Notes: a model not told the origin generated them from the letters alone. Positions 1 to 8,902 are shown, counted from the stretch's first letter. The stretch is 36,303 bases of DNA from Xanthobacteraceae bacterium (GCA_009694215.1 SHVN01000021.1:1-36303), one strand, 5' to 3'. A program made the numbers and translations.

Positions 1-172
1 TGCCGCGCCGTTGGGTCGTCGAGCGCACCATTGCTTGGCTCAACCGGTGCCGAAGGCTTGCCAAGGATTGCGAGATCCTCAATCGCAAGGCGCGGGCGTT
101 CTTGCGCCTCGCGTCAATCCGCCTCATGCTCCGGATACTTTGTAATCCCACTTGATGTTTCCGGACAGACTC
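1..172 (+). mobile_element. IS5-family insertion sequence, right end with transposase C-terminus
   Basis: The frame starting at position 3 is open from the window edge to a TGA at 153-155 and reads as the last 50 residues of an IS5-type DDE transposase. The segment RRWVVERTIAWLNRCRRLAK carries the ERT-IAW-R pattern around the catalytic Glu of this family. It is followed by a terminal inverted repeat ending CCGGACAGACTC at 161-172. The bases TAA at 173-175 could be half of a TNA target duplication, but the left end lies outside the window. The element interrupts the sensor kinase gene to its right. Whether this copy is full length upstream cannot be seen. Confidence 0.85.
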
Positions 173-806
173 TAAGGCCGGCGAGCCATCCCTCCGACAG
201 GTTCCACTCCTCGAACAACGTGAGGAGGACGTTCGGCCGCATGACCATCGTCAGCGCGAGCGCAGGCTTGCCGTTGCGTGGGACCGGGACTTCCACCGTG
301 ACCACCGGCGTCTGCACGGGCGCCTCGGTGAAAGATCCGGAGATCTGGAACTGGCCGGTTTCCAGCGCGCGGCGTTGTAGTTCGAGTGCGCCCGGCGGCC
401 GGCGCGGCAGGGCCTCGCCCTCCGGCCGGGACAGGTTGACGAGTTGCTGCCCATCCTGGTCGCTGAGCACGATCCAGCCGTCCGATAGGCCCGGCGACGC
501 GCGCTCCGCTTCCTTCCGGAACGCCGAGAGATCGTCGGTCTGCAGGGCAGGGGACGTCGCCAGCATCTGCGCCATCGTGACCTGCTTGTTCACGATCGTG
601 TCGACCGCGTTCATCAGCGTGCGAGTGGAGAACAGGATGGCTTCGCGCCGGGTCTCGCGCTGGTTGTCGGCGAGCTGCCGCACGATCCCAGCGGTCAGCA
701 GGATGAACGGCAGCGCCACCGCCAGCGCCAGCAGCATCAGGCGGTGGCGGATACTCCAGCCTTTGCTTGGAACTTGAGCGTCCAGGGGCCTACTCCTGAG
801 GGCCAT
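114..806 (-). pseudogene. Sensor histidine kinase, N-terminal part, disrupted by IS5-type element
   Basis: The 5' part of this gene encodes a short basic N-terminus, one strong membrane helix (about residues 24-45, LMLLALAVALPFILLTAGIV), then an extracytoplasmic Cache-like sensory domain with the pattern SDGWIVLSDQDGQ near residue 110. This layout is typical of membrane sensor kinases of Rhizobiales. The native reading stops after EGWLAGL, at about position 175. The last 19 codons (114-172) are antisense to the IS element end and are not kinase sequence. No dimerisation or ATPase domain remains in the window. A truncated 230-residue membrane protein could still be made but could not signal by phosphotransfer. 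The rest of the kinase should lie beyond the left end of the IS. The kinase assignment rests on the sensory domain only, so a cyclase or chemoreceptor is possible. Confidence 0.65.
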
Positions 807-965
807 TGCGCCGCCGGCCCTATTCTTCTTCCAGCCTCAGCGGGTCGCACCGTATCCAGCAGCGGCGCTCGATCATCAAAAGCAGCGTCAATGCGACCCG
901 ATACCGGCCGCCCAACCAGACACAACTCGCTACGGCCGCAGACGTTCCGCCCGTGCTGGCCGCTG

Positions 966-1730
966 CTAATTCCGGTAGCCCGGGTCGAGCTGGTCCATCA
1001 GCCGCAGATAGGCCGGCCAGTCGGCCGAGCCGCGGCCGGCGTCGTGGGTCTGATACTGCACGGCCACCTTCTCGCAGACCGCGGCGGGAATCTCGATCAC
1101 CTCGCCGCCGGTGGCCTCCATCGTCAACTGGATGGTGGCAGCCGACATCAGGTACTTCATCAGGATGAAGGCCTCGCGGGCGTTCTTGCCGACGGTCAGC
1201 AAGCCGTGGTTTTGCAGCACCAGCGCGCGGTGGCTGCTCAGCGCCTTGAGAATGCGCTCGCGCTCGCTGAAATCCTCGGTGATGCCCTCGTAGGGGTGAT
1301 AGCCGACGCGCTTGTAGAAGCGCAGCGCCTGCTGCGAAACCATCCGCAGCCCGTTCTTCAGCCCGGCCAGCGCCATCCCGGTCTCGGTATGGACATGCAC
1401 CGCGCAATTGACGTCCGCGCGGCCCTTCAGCACGCCGCCGTGCAAGGTGAAGCCCGGCCGGTTGACGCCTGCCTTTTCGTCGAGGTCGTCGTTCATGTCG
1501 ACCTTGCGGAGGTTGGACGCGGTGACCTCGGTCCACAGTAGCTCGTGCTGCTTCATTAGGAACTTGCTCGGCTCGACCGGCACCCGCATCGAGCAGTGAT
1601 TGTAAATGAGGTCGTCCCAGCCGTAGTGCGCGCACAGCCGATAGACGGCGGCGAGATCCGTCCGGGCCTGCCATTCCTCGGGCGAGATGCCGGTCGGGAC
1701 GGCGGTTTCAATCTTGGCGTGCTGGTTCAT
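966..1730 (-). CDS. Class II aldolase/adducin family protein
   Basis: A 254-residue protein of the zinc-dependent class II aldolase/adducin family, the fold of L-fuculose-phosphate aldolase and L-ribulose-5-phosphate 4-epimerase. Two metal-ligand histidines are visible in AVHVHTETG (H112, H114) and a third in VLQNHGLL (H175). The early motif YNHCSMRVP (about 43-51) matches the family's N-terminal signature. The ATG at 1728-1730 is chosen because the family alignment begins near MNQHAKIETA; upstream codons in the same frame look like non-coding sequence. Members in this group often act on small hydroxy acids or are uncharacterised, so the substrate is open. The gene diverges from the indolepyruvate oxidoreductase gene across a 285-bp gap, and a shared control region is possible. 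Confidence 0.85.
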   Translation of the reverse strand: MNQHAKIETAVPTGISPEEWQARTDLAAVYRLCAHYGWDDLIYNHCSMRVPVEPSKFLMKQHELLWTEVTASNLRKVDMNDDLDEKAGVNRPGFTLHGGVLKGRADVNCAVHVHTETGMALAGLKNGLRMVSQQALRFYKRVGYHPYEGITEDFSERERILKALSSHRALVLQNHGLLTVGKNAREAFILMKYLMSAATIQLTMEATGGEVIEIPAAVCEKVAVQYQTHDAGRGSADWPAYLRLMDQLDPGYRN

Positions 1731-1862
1731 GGGTGCGGCTCCGTATGAGGCGGAAATGATAGCACATCCGCCCGGCAGGCCGGGAGCCCGGAGCGCGTGC
1801 TGCATTGCGCCAAAATGCTTCTTTCGTGAGCGCGCCGACATTTCCTTGCGGCCCGCGTCATA

Positions 1863-1886
1863 CCGATGAAATGACCGGTCTATCGG
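1863..1886. promoter_or_regulatory. Candidate operator: nested palindrome in a divergent promoter region
   Basis: In the 285-bp gap between two divergent genes there is a GACCGGTC palindrome (1873-1880), flanked by an outer inverted pair CCGAT (1863-1867) and ATCGG (1882-1886). Nested dyads of this size in a divergent gap are the usual form of TetR- or GntR-type operators. No regulator gene is in the window and no -35/-10 pair is obvious, so this is a weak call. Confidence 0.25.
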
Positions 1887-1986
1887 GGAGCGCGGCATTG
1901 CTGGCGCGCCGCCGCCGCTCTATCTCTGCTTCATGTTCACAGGCCTCTGGCAAGCACAATCTCGCCGGGGCAGACTGGTCCGCGCA

Positions 1987-2010
1987 AATCTGGACGGCGC
2001 AAATCTGGAC
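1987..2010 (+). repeat. Short tandem repeat just upstream of the oxidoreductase start
   Basis: The unit GCGCAAATCTGGAC occurs twice, 15 bases apart, immediately before the ATG at 2016. It lies where a ribosome binding site would be expected, and none is recognisable. It may be a duplicated leader segment or a binding site; the sequence alone does not decide. Confidence 0.5.
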
Positions 2011-2015
2011 GTTGA

Positions 2016-5000
2016 ATGTCGCTCAATCACGTCACGCTCGACGATAAGTACGACCTGACGAAAAGCCGCGTGTTCGTCACCGGCTATCAGGCGCTGGTGC
2101 GCCTGACGATGATGCAGCACGAGCGCGACCGCCGCGCGGGCCTCAACACCGCGGGCTATGTCACCGGCTATCGCGGCTCGCCGCTGGGCGGGCTTGACTA
2201 CCAGTTCCAGCGGGCGGCGTCGCATCTCGCCCCCCGCAACACGCTGTTCCATGCCGCCATCAACGAGGACCTTGCCGCGACCGCCTTGTGGGGCTCGCAG
2301 CAGGCGGAGCTCCGCGGCGAGGGCAAGTACGACGGCGTGTTCGGCATCTGGTACGGCAAGGGGCCGGGCGTCGACCGGTCGGGCGATGCTTTCCGCCACG
2401 CCAACTTCGCCGGCACATCGAAGCACGGCGGCATCCTCGCGCTGATGGGCGACGACCACACCGCGGAATCCTCCACCACCGCGCACCAGTCCGAGTTCAA
2501 CTTCGTCGACGTGATGATCCCGATCCTCAATCCGGCGGGGGTGCAGGAGATCATCGACTATGGCCTCTACAGCTTCGCCATGTCGCGCTTCACCGGCACC
2601 TGGGTTGGCCTGAAGTGCATGCACGAGACGGTGGAGTCGACCGCCGTGGTCGACGGCTCGCTCGACCGGCTCAACATCGTCATTCCCGGCCCGGACGAAT
2701 TCCGCATGCCCGAGGGCGGGCTCAACATCCGCCTCAACGACACCGTGCTCGGCATGGAGGCGCGGCTGCACGACTACAAGCGCGACGCCATGCTCGCCTT
2801 CGTGCGCGCCAACAAGCTCAACCGCACCTTCACCACCGGCGGCCGCAACCCGAAGATCGGCGTCATTACCACCGGCAAGAGCTATCTTGACGTGCGCCAG
2901 GCGCTCGACGAGCTCGGCATCGACGAGGTGAAGTGCAACTCCCTCGGCCTGCGCATCGACAAGATCGCCTGCCCCTGGCCGATCGGCAAACCCGAGCTGA
3001 TGGACTTCGCCCGGGGCCTCGATCTGATCATCGTGGTCGAGGAGAAGCGCTCGCTGATCGAGGTGCAGGTCCGCGAGGAGCTTTACGGCACCGCGAACCA
3101 GCCTGTCGTCATCGGCAAGAAGGACGAGCAGGGCAACTGGCTGTTCCCGGTCAAGGGCGCGCTCGACTCCAACGATGTGGCGATCTGCATCGGCGAGCGG
3201 CTGCTGAAATACGTCACTGACGAAAATCTCAAGGGCCGCGTCGCCCGGCTGAAGGAGGCGCAGGCGCGCCTCGCCGTGACCCAGGACGTTGCCGTCCGCA
3301 TTCCCTATTTCTGCTCCGGCTGCCCGCACAACTCGTCCACCGTGGTGCCGGAAGGCTCGCGCGCCTATGCCGGCATCGGCTGTCATTACATGGCGCAGTG
3401 GATGGACCGCTCGACCTTGGGTTTCACCCAGATGGGCGGCGAGGGCGCCAACTGGATCGGCGAGGCGCCGTTCTCCAGGACGCCGCACGTGTTCCAGAAC
3501 ATCGGCGACGGCACCTACAACCACTCCGGCTACATGGCGCTCCGCGCCTCGATCGCCTCGGGCGTCAACGTCACCTACAAGATCCTGTTCAACGACGCGG
3601 TTGCCATGACCGGCGGCCAGATGAACGACGGTAATCTCACGGTGCCGAAGATCGCGGCGCAGGTAGCGGCGGAGGGCGCGAAGCGCGTCGTCGTGGTCAG
3701 CGACGAGCCGAAGAAATATCCGTCCAGCACCAGATGGCCGGAGGGCATCACCTTCCACCACCGCGACGATCTACAGACGGTGCAGAAGGCGCTTTCCGAA
3801 ATCCCCGGCTGCACGGTGCTGATCTACGACCAGACCTGCGCCGCCGAGAAGCGCCGCCGCAGAAAGCGCGGCACGTTCCCCGATCCCGAGAAGCGCGTCA
3901 TCATCAACGAACTCGTCTGCGAGGGCTGCGGCGACTGCGGCGTGAAATCGAACTGCGTCTCGGTGCAGCCGCTGGAGACCGAGTTCGGCAGGAAGCGCAC
4001 GATTGACCAATCAAGCTGCAACAAGGACTTCTCCTGTGTGAAGGGCTTCTGTCCCTCGTTCGTGACCGTCCACGGCGCGAAACTGAAGAAAGGCAAGGGC
4101 GTCGCGCAGGACCACGGCGTCATGGCTCTGCCGGAGCCGAAGCTGCCGAAGATCGGCCAGACCTACAACATCATCGTCACCGGCGTCGGCGGCACCGGCA
4201 TCGTCACCATCGGCGGCATCCTCGGCATGGCGGCGCATCTCGAGGGCAAGGCCACCGGCGTCATCGACATGGCCGGCCTGGCGCAGAAGGGCGGCGCGGT
4301 CTATAGTCACATGCGGATCGCCGAGCGGCCGGAGGACATCCACGCCATCCGAGTGGCGGCGGGCGGCGCCGATCTGGTGCTCGGCGGCGATATCGTCGTT
4401 GCCGGCAACAAGAAGGTGCTGGCGGCGGTCAAGCCCGGCACCGCGATGATCGTCAACACCACCGAATTCCTGCCCGGCGACTTCACCCGCAATGCCGATT
4501 TTTCGCTGCCGACCGAGCGGTTGAAGCGCGCCATCGCCGGTGCGGCGGGGCAGGACCGGACCCATTTCATCGACGCCTCGCGGCTCGCGGCCGCGCTGTT
4601 CGGCTCCTCGCTCGGCGCCAACATCTTCATGGTCGGCTTTGCTTATCAGCTCGGTGCGCTGCCGCTCACGGCCGACGCCATCGAGCAGGCGATCGCGTTG
4701 AACGGCGAGGCGGTGCCGATGAACCTTGCGGCGTTCCACTGGGGCCGCCGCGCGGCCCTCGATCGCGACGCGGTCGAGACGCTGGCGCAGCCGAAAAGCG
4801 AGGACCGCGACGAGAATCGCGCGCTGTCGCAGTCGTTCGAGGAGACCGTGGAGCGGCGCGTGGCCTTCCTCACCGACTATCAGAACGCGGCCTATGCCGC
4901 GCGCTACCGCTCGCTGGTCGAGAAAGTGAAAGCGGCGGAGTCCGCAAAGGCGCCGGAAAAATGCGGGCTCGCCGAAGCGGTTGCGCGCTACCTGTTCAAG

Positions 5001-5498
5001 CTGATGGCCTACAAGGACGAATATGAGGTGGCGCGGCTCTACACCGACGGCAATTTCATCAAGCAGGTGGCCAACGAACTGGGCGGCGAGAATCTTCGCT
5101 TCGAATTTCATCTGGCGCCGCCATTGCTGGCGCGCCCCGATCCGGCGACCGGCGAGCCGCGCAAGATCGGCTTCGGGCCATGGATGATGAGCGCGTTCGG
5201 TTTGCTGGCGCGCCTAAAATTCCTGCGCGGCACGCCGTTCGACATTTTCGGCTATTCGCAGGAGCGCAAGACCGAGCGCAAGCTCGTTGCCGAATACGAG
5301 GCCATGCTCGACGAGATACTGGCTAGGCTCACGCCCGACAATCACCCGCTCGCCGTCGGCCTTGCCGCCATCCCGGAAAAGATTCGAGGCTTCGGTCCCG
5401 TGAAGGCGCGCCACCTTGTCGCCGCCAAGGCCGACGAGGCGGCGCTCCTGGAGCAGTTCCGCTCCGGCTCGCCGCCGCTTCTCAAGGCCGCGGAATAA
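2016..5498 (+). CDS. Indolepyruvate ferredoxin oxidoreductase, fused alpha-beta type
   Basis: A 1160-residue single-chain enzyme that oxidatively decarboxylates indolepyruvate and other aryl pyruvates to acyl-CoA with ferredoxin as electron acceptor. The N-terminal pyrimidine-binding part contains YVTGYRGSPLGGLD (about 48-61). The thiamine-diphosphate part has CSGCPHNSS (about 433) and GDGTYNHSG (about 498) followed by NDAVAMTGGQ. A cysteine-rich iron-sulfur segment, CEGCGDCGVKSNC, lies near residue 636 with further cysteines in SCNKDFSCVKGFCPS. The C-terminal gamma-like domain begins at VTGVGGTGIVTIGG (about 721) and runs to the end. Length and order match the fused form common in alpha- and betaproteobacteria. 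The start MSLNHVTLDDKYDL fits the family's usual beginning, though no clear ribosome site precedes it. No ferredoxin gene is adjacent. Confidence 0.95.
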   Translation: MSLNHVTLDDKYDLTKSRVFVTGYQALVRLTMMQHERDRRAGLNTAGYVTGYRGSPLGGLDYQFQRAASHLAPRNTLFHAAINEDLAATALWGSQQAELRGEGKYDGVFGIWYGKGPGVDRSGDAFRHANFAGTSKHGGILALMGDDHTAESSTTAHQSEFNFVDVMIPILNPAGVQEIIDYGLYSFAMSRFTGTWVGLKCMHETVESTAVVDGSLDRLNIVIPGPDEFRMPEGGLNIRLNDTVLGMEARLHDYKRDAMLAFVRANKLNRTFTTGGRNPKIGVITTGKSYLDVRQALDELGIDEVKCNSLGLRIDKIACPWPIGKPELMDFARGLDLIIVVEEKRSLIEVQVREELYGTANQPVVIGKKDEQGNWLFPVKGALDSNDVAICIGERLLKYVTDENLKGRVARLKEAQARLAVTQDVAVRIPYFCSGCPHNSSTVVPEGSRAYAGIGCHYMAQWMDRSTLGFTQMGGEGANWIGEAPFSRTPHVFQNIGDGTYNHSGYMALRASIASGVNVTYKILFNDAVAMTGGQMNDGNLTVPKIAAQVAAEGAKRVVVVSDEPKKYPSSTRWPEGITFHHRDDLQTVQKALSEIPGCTVLIYDQTCAAEKRRRRKRGTFPDPEKRVIINELVCEGCGDCGVKSNCVSVQPLETEFGRKRTIDQSSCNKDFSCVKGFCPSFVTVHGAKLKKGKGVAQDHGVMALPEPKLPKIGQTYNIIVTGVGGTGIVTIGGILGMAAHLEGKATGVIDMAGLAQKGGAVYSHMRIAERPEDIHAIRVAAGGADLVLGGDIVVAGNKKVLAAVKPGTAMIVNTTEFLPGDFTRNADFSLPTERLKRAIAGAAGQDRTHFIDASRLAAALFGSSLGANIFMVGFAYQLGALPLTADAIEQAIALNGEAVPMNLAAFHWGRRAALDRDAVETLAQPKSEDRDENRALSQSFEETVERRVAFLTDYQNAAYAARYRSLVEKVKAAESAKAPEKCGLAEAVARYLFKLMAYKDEYEVARLYTDGNFIKQVANELGGENLRFEFHLAPPLLARPDPATGEPRKIGFGPWMMSAFGLLARLKFLRGTPFDIFGYSQERKTERKLVAEYEAMLDEILARLTPDNHPLAVGLAAIPEKIRGFGPVKARHLVAAKADEAALLEQFRSGSPPLLKAAE

Positions 5499-5515
5499 GC
5501 AACGACATTGGCTGC

Positions 5516-5665
5516 GTCATTCCGGGGCGCGCTGAAAGCGCAAACCCGGAATCCATAACCCGCAGTGTTTAAGTCATTGGCACAGGGGTTATGGCTTCCG
5601 GATCGCCGCGGAGCCTGTCATCGGGCCGCGCTTTGCGCGGACCCGTTGGCGGCGTCCGGGATGAC
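5516..5665. repeat. Intergenic palindromic element, family A copy 1
   Basis: Begins GTCATTCCGGGGCGCGC and ends GTCCGGGATGAC, so the outer ends are inverted. Inside are smaller hairpins, including CCGCGC-TTT-GCGCGG around 5630. The block CCTGTCATCGGGCC followed by GGACCCGTTGGCG is shared with the copy at 27173-27316. It fills the gap between the convergent oxidoreductase and VOC genes and could act as a transcript end. Confidence 0.8.
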
Positions 5666-5674
5666 GTCGACGTC

Positions 5675-6229
5675 TCAATGCTTGTGGCTGTGGCTCAGCT
5701 TGGCCGCGATCTCCGCCGTCCATTGGGCGCGGGAGACGAATCCGGGCGTCGCGCGGATGCTATCCTCGACGAAGCTCAAAAGCTCCTGGTCCGACTTGTC
5801 CATCTCCAGCGGAATCCGGAACGGCTGCGGCACATGCCAAGGCATGTCGATGAACACTTCGAGGCGGTTGCCTTCCGGGTCGCGGAAATAGGTCGAGATG
5901 GCGTTGCCGTGCGTCACCGGCCCGAGTTCGAGGATCGGCTCTTTCGTCAGCTTTCGATAGGTGTCGCGCAGCGCCGCGAGCGACGGCGCGCGGAAAGAGA
6001 TCTGCTGGATCATGTTGTACTTGAGGTCGGCCGGGCGCCCGGTCGCGAACACCACCTGATGATGCTCGCGCGGGTCGCCGGTCAGGAAGGCGATCTCGGA
6101 GCCGTCGTCGCGCACGTCGCGGTCGGACACCACCAGCCCCAGGACACGCGTGTAGAAGTCCACCATTTTTTCAAGGTCGTTGACGAACACGCCGACGTGG
6201 CTGAACGACAGCTTGACGGTCTGGGTCAT
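5675..6229 (-). CDS. VOC superfamily (glyoxalase/extradiol dioxygenase-like) protein
   Basis: A 184-residue protein with one vicinal-oxygen-chelate module. The first half opens with LSFSHVGVFVNDLEKMVDFY, where H11 is in the usual first metal-ligand position. The second half ends YFRDPEGNRLEVFIDMP, where E124 is the usual last ligand. The tail after residue 130 (to 184) is an extension not needed for the fold. Such proteins bind a divalent metal and act on small molecules as dioxygenases, lyases or isomerases; similar stand-alone proteins are often called biphenyl-diol dioxygenase-like. The gene stands alone, convergent with the oxidoreductase gene. Substrate unknown. Confidence 0.8.
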   Translation of the reverse strand: MTQTVKLSFSHVGVFVNDLEKMVDFYTRVLGLVVSDRDVRDDGSEIAFLTGDPREHHQVVFATGRPADLKYNMIQQISFRAPSLAALRDTYRKLTKEPILELGPVTHGNAISTYFRDPEGNRLEVFIDMPWHVPQPFRIPLEMDKSDQELLSFVEDSIRATPGFVSRAQWTAEIAAKLSHSHKH

Positions 6230-6421
6230 GGCTCTGCTTTCCGATGGATGCTGCGCGATGCCGCGATACTATCTCGCTCAAAGCTCGCGTTAAAGCGGGT
6301 CGGGCAGCGCGCATCCCACGATCCCAGCGCCCATCGGCGCCGGTATGGTTAATTTCTTAGTCAACGGCTTGGGTCCCCAATGGCGTGCCGGCGATTCGCC
6401 AGCCGATGTTCGGGGGCAGGG

Positions 6422-6661
6422 GTGACGTCCATCAAGAGAACCGCAGTCGCGTTTACCGCGATAGCCGCCGCGGCAAGCCTCGCCGGCTGCATGACGGCGC
6501 CGATCCCGGGCTCGCCCGAGGAGCAGATCTGGTTCGACAACGCGCAGGGCTACGACATCCACCACACCTCAGCCGAGATCCGCCTGCGCGGCGGCATCGG
6601 CTATCCGCGCACCGATTTCAGGATTTATCGGCGGCCGCATCTGGTGGTCGAGGAGCCGTAG
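6422..6661 (+). CDS. Small putative lipoprotein
   Basis: A 79-residue protein starting at a GTG (6422-6424) preceded by a purine-rich GGGGGCAGGG. The N-terminus has two positive charges (K5, R6), a hydrophobic stretch and the lipobox LAGC with the lipidated Cys at residue 23. The mature part is about 57 residues, polar, with aromatic residues, and contains no domain I recognise. An ATG at 6380 in frame would add 14 residues that do not look like a signal peptide start, so the GTG is preferred. It ends 9 bases before the convergent Bug-type receptor gene ends. Confidence 0.65.
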   Translation: MTSIKRTAVAFTAIAAAASLAGCMTAPIPGSPEEQIWFDNAQGYDIHHTSAEIRLRGGIGYPRTDFRIYRRPHLVVEEP

Positions 6662-6670
6662 TCTGGCAGA

Positions 6671-7660
6671 CTACTGCGCCGTGATATTGTTCGCGCGGAT
6701 CACGTCGCCCCAGAGCTTGATCTCGCTCTTGAGCAATGTGGCCGCGGCTTCCGGCGTCATTTGCGCGTCGGGGAACGGATCCATCCCGCCGTCGGCAAAA
6801 GTCTTCTTGACCCTGGCGTCGGCCATCGCGTGGCGCAGCGCCGCGTTCAGGCGATCGACGATCGGCTGCGGCGTGCCGGTGGGCGCAAGCAGCATGTGCC
6901 AGAAGTCGATATCGAGCTTCTTGTATCCGACCTGGCCCATGGTCGGCAGGTCCGGCAGCCCGGCGAACTTGTTTCTTCCGATGATCGCATAGGCCTTGAG
7001 CTTGCCGGCCTTGATCAATGGCGCCGACTGCACGGCCGACTGCGAGCTCAGATCGACCTGGCCTGCCAGAAGGTCGTTGAGTGCGGGGCCCCCGCCCCGA
7101 TAGGGGACCTGGATGACCTTGACGCCGAGCTCCTGCGCAACGAGCACGCCGGCCAGATGCCCGAACGAGCCGACCCCCGGATGGGCGACCTTGACGTTCT
7201 GCCCGGGCGTCTTCATCCACTGGATGAGCTCGGTGATGTTCTTCGGCGGCAGGTCCGGACGCGCAGCCCATGTCGAAGCGGCGGTGTTGATGAGTCCGAT
7301 GGTGACGAAGTCCTTTTCGGCGTCGAACGTCAGGTTGTTGTACATCGTCACGCCGGCTGCGAGCGCCACCTGATGGATCAGGAACGTGTAGCCGTCGGGC
7401 GCGGCACGGGCGGCCTTGGCGGCGGCGATCATGCCGCCGGCGCCGCCAATGTTTTCGATCACCACTTGCTGTCCGAGCGCTTGCGACATGCTCTCCTGGA
7501 TGATGCGCGCGATTGCGTCGGTCGCTCCGCCGGGCGGGAACGGACAGATCAAGGTGACCGGCTTGTTGGGATAGGCCTGCGCCGACGCGGTCTCGGGAAC
7601 AAGCGCTGCGGCGGCTACGCAAAGCGAGGCGGCAAGCAGCAACGCTCGTGCTGATTTCAT
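6671..7660 (-). CDS. Bug-type tripartite tricarboxylate transporter (TTT) substrate-binding protein
   Basis: A 329-residue periplasmic receptor of the Bug family (TctC). It has a Sec signal peptide (about residues 1-27, ending ETASAQA), then YPNKPVTLICPFPPGGATD, the classic Bug opening that follows signal cleavage. Further family segments are VVIENIGGAGGMIAA (about 67-81), VAHPGVGSFGH (about 148-158) and a C-terminal SEIKLWGDVIRANNI. These receptors bind carboxylates such as citrate, aromatic acids or terephthalate for a TctA/TctB permease. No tctA or tctB gene is in the window, as is common for the many orphan Bug receptors. A good ribosome site (AGGGGAGG) precedes the ATG. Confidence 0.92.
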   Translation of the reverse strand: MKSARALLLAASLCVAAAALVPETASAQAYPNKPVTLICPFPPGGATDAIARIIQESMSQALGQQVVIENIGGAGGMIAAAKAARAAPDGYTFLIHQVALAAGVTMYNNLTFDAEKDFVTIGLINTAASTWAARPDLPPKNITELIQWMKTPGQNVKVAHPGVGSFGHLAGVLVAQELGVKVIQVPYRGGGPALNDLLAGQVDLSSQSAVQSAPLIKAGKLKAYAIIGRNKFAGLPDLPTMGQVGYKKLDIDFWHMLLAPTGTPQPIVDRLNAALRHAMADARVKKTFADGGMDPFPDAQMTPEAAATLLKSEIKLWGDVIRANNITAQ

Positions 7661-7735
7661 GGTCGTCCTCCCCTGTGAATTCTTGCGACTTTTGATTGCA
7701 GTCTAGGCAATTCGCGGCCGGGTTGAACAGGTGGA

Positions 7736-8902
7736 TTAGAACGCCTCCGCCAACTCCTTCGCGCCCGGTGCCTGGGAGGCGCGGTCCATCTTGGTCTCGA
7801 TAGCAGTGAACAGGCCCGCGACCGTGCCGGTCCGGCGCGCGATCGGGTTGCGCTCGTAGCCGCCGCGCTGGAAGAAGTTCGACGTCGGCACCTGGTCGCG
7901 CATCTCCTGCGGCATCAGCACCATGTCGAAGCCGTTGCCGTCGCCGGTGAAGTTCATCATCTCCAGTTTGGCCGCGGTGAGCGGCTGCATGTAGCCCTTC
8001 ATCCTTGCGAACAGCACGGAATCGAGCAGCTTTTGGGTCTGCAGCAGCGGGCCGATGTCGCGGTCGAGCGCGGCTGCGTGGATGCCCATGCCGCCCTGCG
8101 TGGTCTTGGCGAGCTTGTCGTGCTCGCCCCAGGCGTTCGGCACGGTGCGGCTGAATGCGATCATCTTCTGCAGCGCGGCGATCTTGCGCTCCGCCACCTC
8201 CGAGGCCTTCAGCACGGCGACGAATTTGTCGCCGTGCTCGGCGAGGAGGCTCACCGAGTTGGTGCTGAGCAACTGGTTGTAGCCCATCGCCGACGAGATC
8301 GGCCGCGCGTTCGGGCGGTTGCCGACGATGCCGGCCTGCCCGTCATACGTGCCGTTGCCGCCGGTCTCGAAGGCATAGATGCGGACCGCCTGATCCCTCG
8401 TGAGCCCGGCCGCGGCCGCCACCTTGGCGTAGGACTGCTTGAACGCGGCGTCGGTCTTCGGCCGTTCCGGCACGAAGCTGTAGTGCGCTGCGGCGGCCTT
8501 CAGGAAATCCGCGATCCCGGGAATTGGCAATCGCGGCACGGTCGGATCGCGGCGCGGTGGGATGTAGCCGGGCGGCCGCGGCGGCCCGGTGTAGATAGGC
8601 GGCTGGGTCAGCACGTAGTCATCGAGCACGACCGTGACGTTGTTGCGGCGCTTGGCAAAGCGCGCGCGGCGCTTGTCCGAAATCGATTGCCAGTAGGCCG
8701 AGGCTTCGTCCTCGTAGGCGCGGTGGGCGCGGATATAGGCGTCGATCGCGGCCTTGCTCGACAACGCGGTGCGCTTGCCCGCAGCGACCTTGCCGGTCGC
8801 ATCCTCGCTTTCGGCGTCCTGCGCGAGCGCCGGCAGCGCCGCGCAGCAGAGCGCGGCGGCCATGAGCCAGGCTGGAAAATGTCGCATCGAGCGTTGCTGC
8901 AT
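7736..8902 (-). CDS. Secreted protein with a lysozyme-like motif, function unknown
   Basis: About 388 residues. It starts at an ATG at 8902 (or 8887, five codons later), giving a signal peptide with the core FPAWLMAAALCCAALPALA and a cleavage site after ALAQ. The mature chain has a charged helical stretch, then a proline-rich segment (TGPPRPPGYIPPRRDPTVP), then an alpha-helical domain containing IYAFETGGNGTYD. The ETGGN part resembles the catalytic Glu region of soluble lytic transglycosylases and lysozymes, and the later SAMGYNQLLS resembles their MQ-type motif. A cell-wall role is therefore a possibility, not a finding. Rhizobiales genomes carry long proteins like this that remain unnamed. 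It diverges from the RidA-like gene. Confidence 0.6.
   Translation of the reverse strand: MQQRSMRHFPAWLMAAALCCAALPALAQDAESEDATGKVAAGKRTALSSKAAIDAYIRAHRAYEDEASAYWQSISDKRRARFAKRRNNVTVVLDDYVLTQPPIYTGPPRPPGYIPPRRDPTVPRLPIPGIADFLKAAAAHYSFVPERPKTDAAFKQSYAKVAAAAGLTRDQAVRIYAFETGGNGTYDGQAGIVGNRPNARPISSAMGYNQLLSTNSVSLLAEHGDKFVAVLKASEVAERKIAALQKMIAFSRTVPNAWGEHDKLAKTTQGGMGIHAAALDRDIGPLLQTQKLLDSVLFARMKGYMQPLTAAKLEMMNFTGDGNGFDMVLMPQEMRDQVPTSNFFQRGGYERNPIARRTGTVAGLFTAIETKMDRASQAPGAKELAEAF

Noticed and set aside
31-777. Long plus-strand open frame over the kinase remnant
   Set aside because: It is Arg/Ser-rich, crosses the IS boundary and lies opposite the kinase frame, which has clear membrane and sensory motifs.
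1920-3761. 613-codon minus-strand open frame opposite the oxidoreductase
   Set aside because: Rich in Arg, Ala, His and Val with no motif; a typical high-GC antisense shadow of a strongly supported gene.
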